From NCBI GenBank assembly GCA_017161305.1, contig CP031518.1, positions 1,612,001 to 1,676,000 of the forward strand: DNA of 64,000 nt. Direction: 5' to 3'. The position numbers and the translations under genes are program-made. Positions 62,923 to 64,000 of this stretch are shown here, piece by piece. The notes under the pieces were generated by a model, which made no database searches, was not told the origin of the DNA, and saw only the letters and a list, made by a program, of their open reading frames with translations. This DNA is from Treponema ruminis. GTDB taxonomy: Bacteria; Spirochaetota; Spirochaetia; Treponematales; Treponemataceae. Position 1 is the first letter of the stretch; each line of letters begins with the position of its first letter.

Positions 62923-63801
62923 TTACTCCTCCACTTCCTCATAATAATATGAATAATCAATGCCTTTCATAAACATTTCGCGGTCATCAATTTTATCGGT
63001 CAAAGCGGTTTTTAAAAGGTCACGAATCTTTGTACTGTCAGAATGACTTTCCATCATAGCCTGTAAATATTCATTCTTGCCAATTTTACTCCAGTCTACG
63101 CACTTTTTAAGGCGTTTTTTCAAAATCAAATCAAGCCATATTCGAGTGCTGCGACCATTTCCTTCCATAAAAGGATGAGCCACATTCATTTCTACATATT
63201 TATCTACAATTTCATCAAAAGAGTTTTCGCTCATATTGTCTATATTCGCCAATGCCTCATTCAGATACTGAGCAACGCAAAAAGTAAAATCCCCTTTGCT
63301 TATAGTTTTTGTTCTTATTTTTCCTGCAAAATCATAAAGACCGCCAAAAATATACGCATGAATCTGTTGTAAAGCCTTTGTAGTTCCAACATCTTCATCC
63401 GAAACCAAATCACTATTTAAAAATGTATAGGCTTTTTTCTTGCTTTGTCCGTCAATCGTGTTGTCGCTGTAATTGAACCAATCAAGAAATTTGACGGCAT
63501 TGTTATTAGGAAAATGCTTTGCAAGAATCTGAACACAGTCATAATCAAGGGCATCTGCCGCACGCTTTTTACCGTCTGGAGCTGTAAATTTGAAGTCGTG
63601 AGTGATACTCACGAGTTGAACTCCTTCTGAGCTAAATTTCTTTTTTAGCCATCGCCAGTAGTTTCCAGCCTTTACATAATCTTCTTCATTGTTTATTGCC
63701 CTTATAATATCAATCGCAGAAAACCACCATTTAGAATTCTCCTCATCCCAAACAGCGCGAACTTCCCTGTCATTAAAAAAGCGAATAGAAATCTTGCTCA
63801 T
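62923..63801 (-). CDS. Fic-domain protein with BRO-N/RhuM-like N-terminus
   Basis: 292 residues. The first 110 residues (REVRAVWDEENSKWWFSAID ... DALDYDCVQILAKHF) look like a BRO-N/RhuM-type domain, usually linked to DNA binding. The C-terminal Fic domain has the motif HPFMEGNGRSTR (canonical HxFx[D/E]GNGRxxR) near residue 213, so AMP transfer to a protein is plausible. No inhibitory [S/T]xxxE[G/N] helix is obvious. The gene sits directly upstream of hsdR, as fic genes often do in type I restriction loci. SD GGAGG. Confidence 0.85.
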   Translation of the reverse strand: MSKISIRFFNDREVRAVWDEENSKWWFSAIDIIRAINNEEDYVKAGNYWRWLKKKFSSEGVQLVSITHDFKFTAPDGKKRAADALDYDCVQILAKHFPNNNAVKFLDWFNYSDNTIDGQSKKKAYTFLNSDLVSDEDVGTTKALQQIHAYIFGGLYDFAGKIRTKTISKGDFTFCVAQYLNEALANIDNMSENSFDEIVDKYVEMNVAHPFMEGNGRSTRIWLDLILKKRLKKCVDWSKIGKNEYLQAMMESHSDSTKIRDLLKTALTDKIDDREMFMKGIDYSYYYEEVEE

Positions 63802-63823
63802 CGGTTGAACCTCCTTCTTACAA

Positions 63824-63905
63824 GAGGGGAAAGCCTTCCCCTCGCTCCAGCCCGCACAGCGATCTTACGCTACCCCTTCTAGCGGGGATACCCCGCAACG
63901 CCCCC
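63824..63905 (-). repeat. GC-rich intergenic repeat, copy B (upstream of fic)
   Basis: Minus strand: GGGGGCGTTGCGGGG, then AGAAGGGGTAGCG, then GAGCGAGGGGAAGG and CTTTCCCCTC. It aligns along its length with 53577-53663. It ends about 20 nt before the fic ATG. Confidence 0.75.
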
Positions 63906-63958
63906 ACCGACATCAATAAAAATCTAACATCAAAATATTTATTTTAAGAAAAATAAAT

Positions 63959-64000
63959 CTACTTCTTTATTATTGAATCCTGTATTTTATCTATTTCTTT
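63959..64000 (-). CDS. C-terminal end of a gene beyond the right edge
   Basis: The minus strand reads KEIDKIQDSIIKK and then TAG (63961-63959). Only 13 codons are visible. The lysine-rich helical tail and the position upstream of fic-hsdR would fit the end of hsdS, but identity cannot be shown. Confidence 0.35.
   Translation of the reverse strand, partial: KEIDKIQDSIIKK

Noticed and set aside
1-64000. tRNA, rRNA, tmRNA or CRISPR arrays
   Set aside because: The intergenic spaces were read on both strands for conserved tRNA arms, rRNA blocks and regularly spaced repeats, and none was seen; a covariance-model scan was not possible here.

Overview
The window looks like a chromosome segment of a Treponema-like, probably gut- or oral-associated, spirochaete. 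This is inferred from a spirochaete-type FlgF under a sigma-28-like promoter, treponeme-style envelope proteins, several c-di-GMP proteins and a lipoprotein GH5 glucanase. No rRNA, tRNA or CRISPR array was seen. Most of the window reads as moderate GC. The 46.2-53.4 kb segment is clearly AT-richer and foreign.

Layout. 0-9 kb: a partial conserved gene, a polytopic membrane protein, and a DinB polymerase that reads in frame into a very large secreted beta-strand-rich protein. 9-18 kb: a DEDD exonuclease, a GH5 lipoprotein, the complete branched-chain amino-acid ABC transporter (livK, then livHMGF), an RluA-type pseudouridine synthase and a P-loop ATPase. 18-25.5 kb: flgF, a GGDEF/EAL protein, hisS, an SH3 lipoprotein, a NUDIX hydrolase, a two-domain cell-wall hydrolase and a HAD phosphatase. 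25.6-35.7 kb: an envelope export locus made of two MMPL/RND exporters, two LolA-like periplasmic proteins, an ArsR-type regulator and a DUF1302-like outer-membrane protein. A repeated palindromic operator and a shared periplasmic FDFG motif tie this locus together. 35.7-38 kb: rlmJ, then a preQ1-I riboswitch with queF and a queuosine-precursor transporter. 38-46 kb: a bacterial alpha-2-macroglobulin, a membrane diguanylate cyclase and a CmpB-like membrane protein.

46.2-53.4 kb is a mobile element of about 7.2 kb. It has 85-bp terminal inverted repeats and three tandem tyrosine recombinases (a recombinase-in-trio architecture). Its cargo is a MarR regulator plus two overlapping radical-SAM genes, the 'radical SAM mobile pair' arrangement. 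It also holds decayed fragments (IS66-like, GNAT-like). The element sits inside a DUF1653 gene whose two halves lie exactly at the element ends, so the empty site can be rebuilt in frame.

53.5-64 kb: pbpC, tyrS, clpC, and the 3' part of a type I restriction locus (hsdR and a BRO-N/Fic fusion). A GC-rich intergenic repeat occurs once upstream of pbpC and once upstream of fic.

Points that stand out: the precisely bounded recombinase-trio element with a radical-SAM pair; the FDFG motif shared by both exporters and the outer-membrane protein; the two-site operator of the ArsR regulon; six genes whose -10 box lies 6-7 nt from the start codon, which suggests leaderless mRNAs; and the DinB/surface-protein reading-frame fusion.
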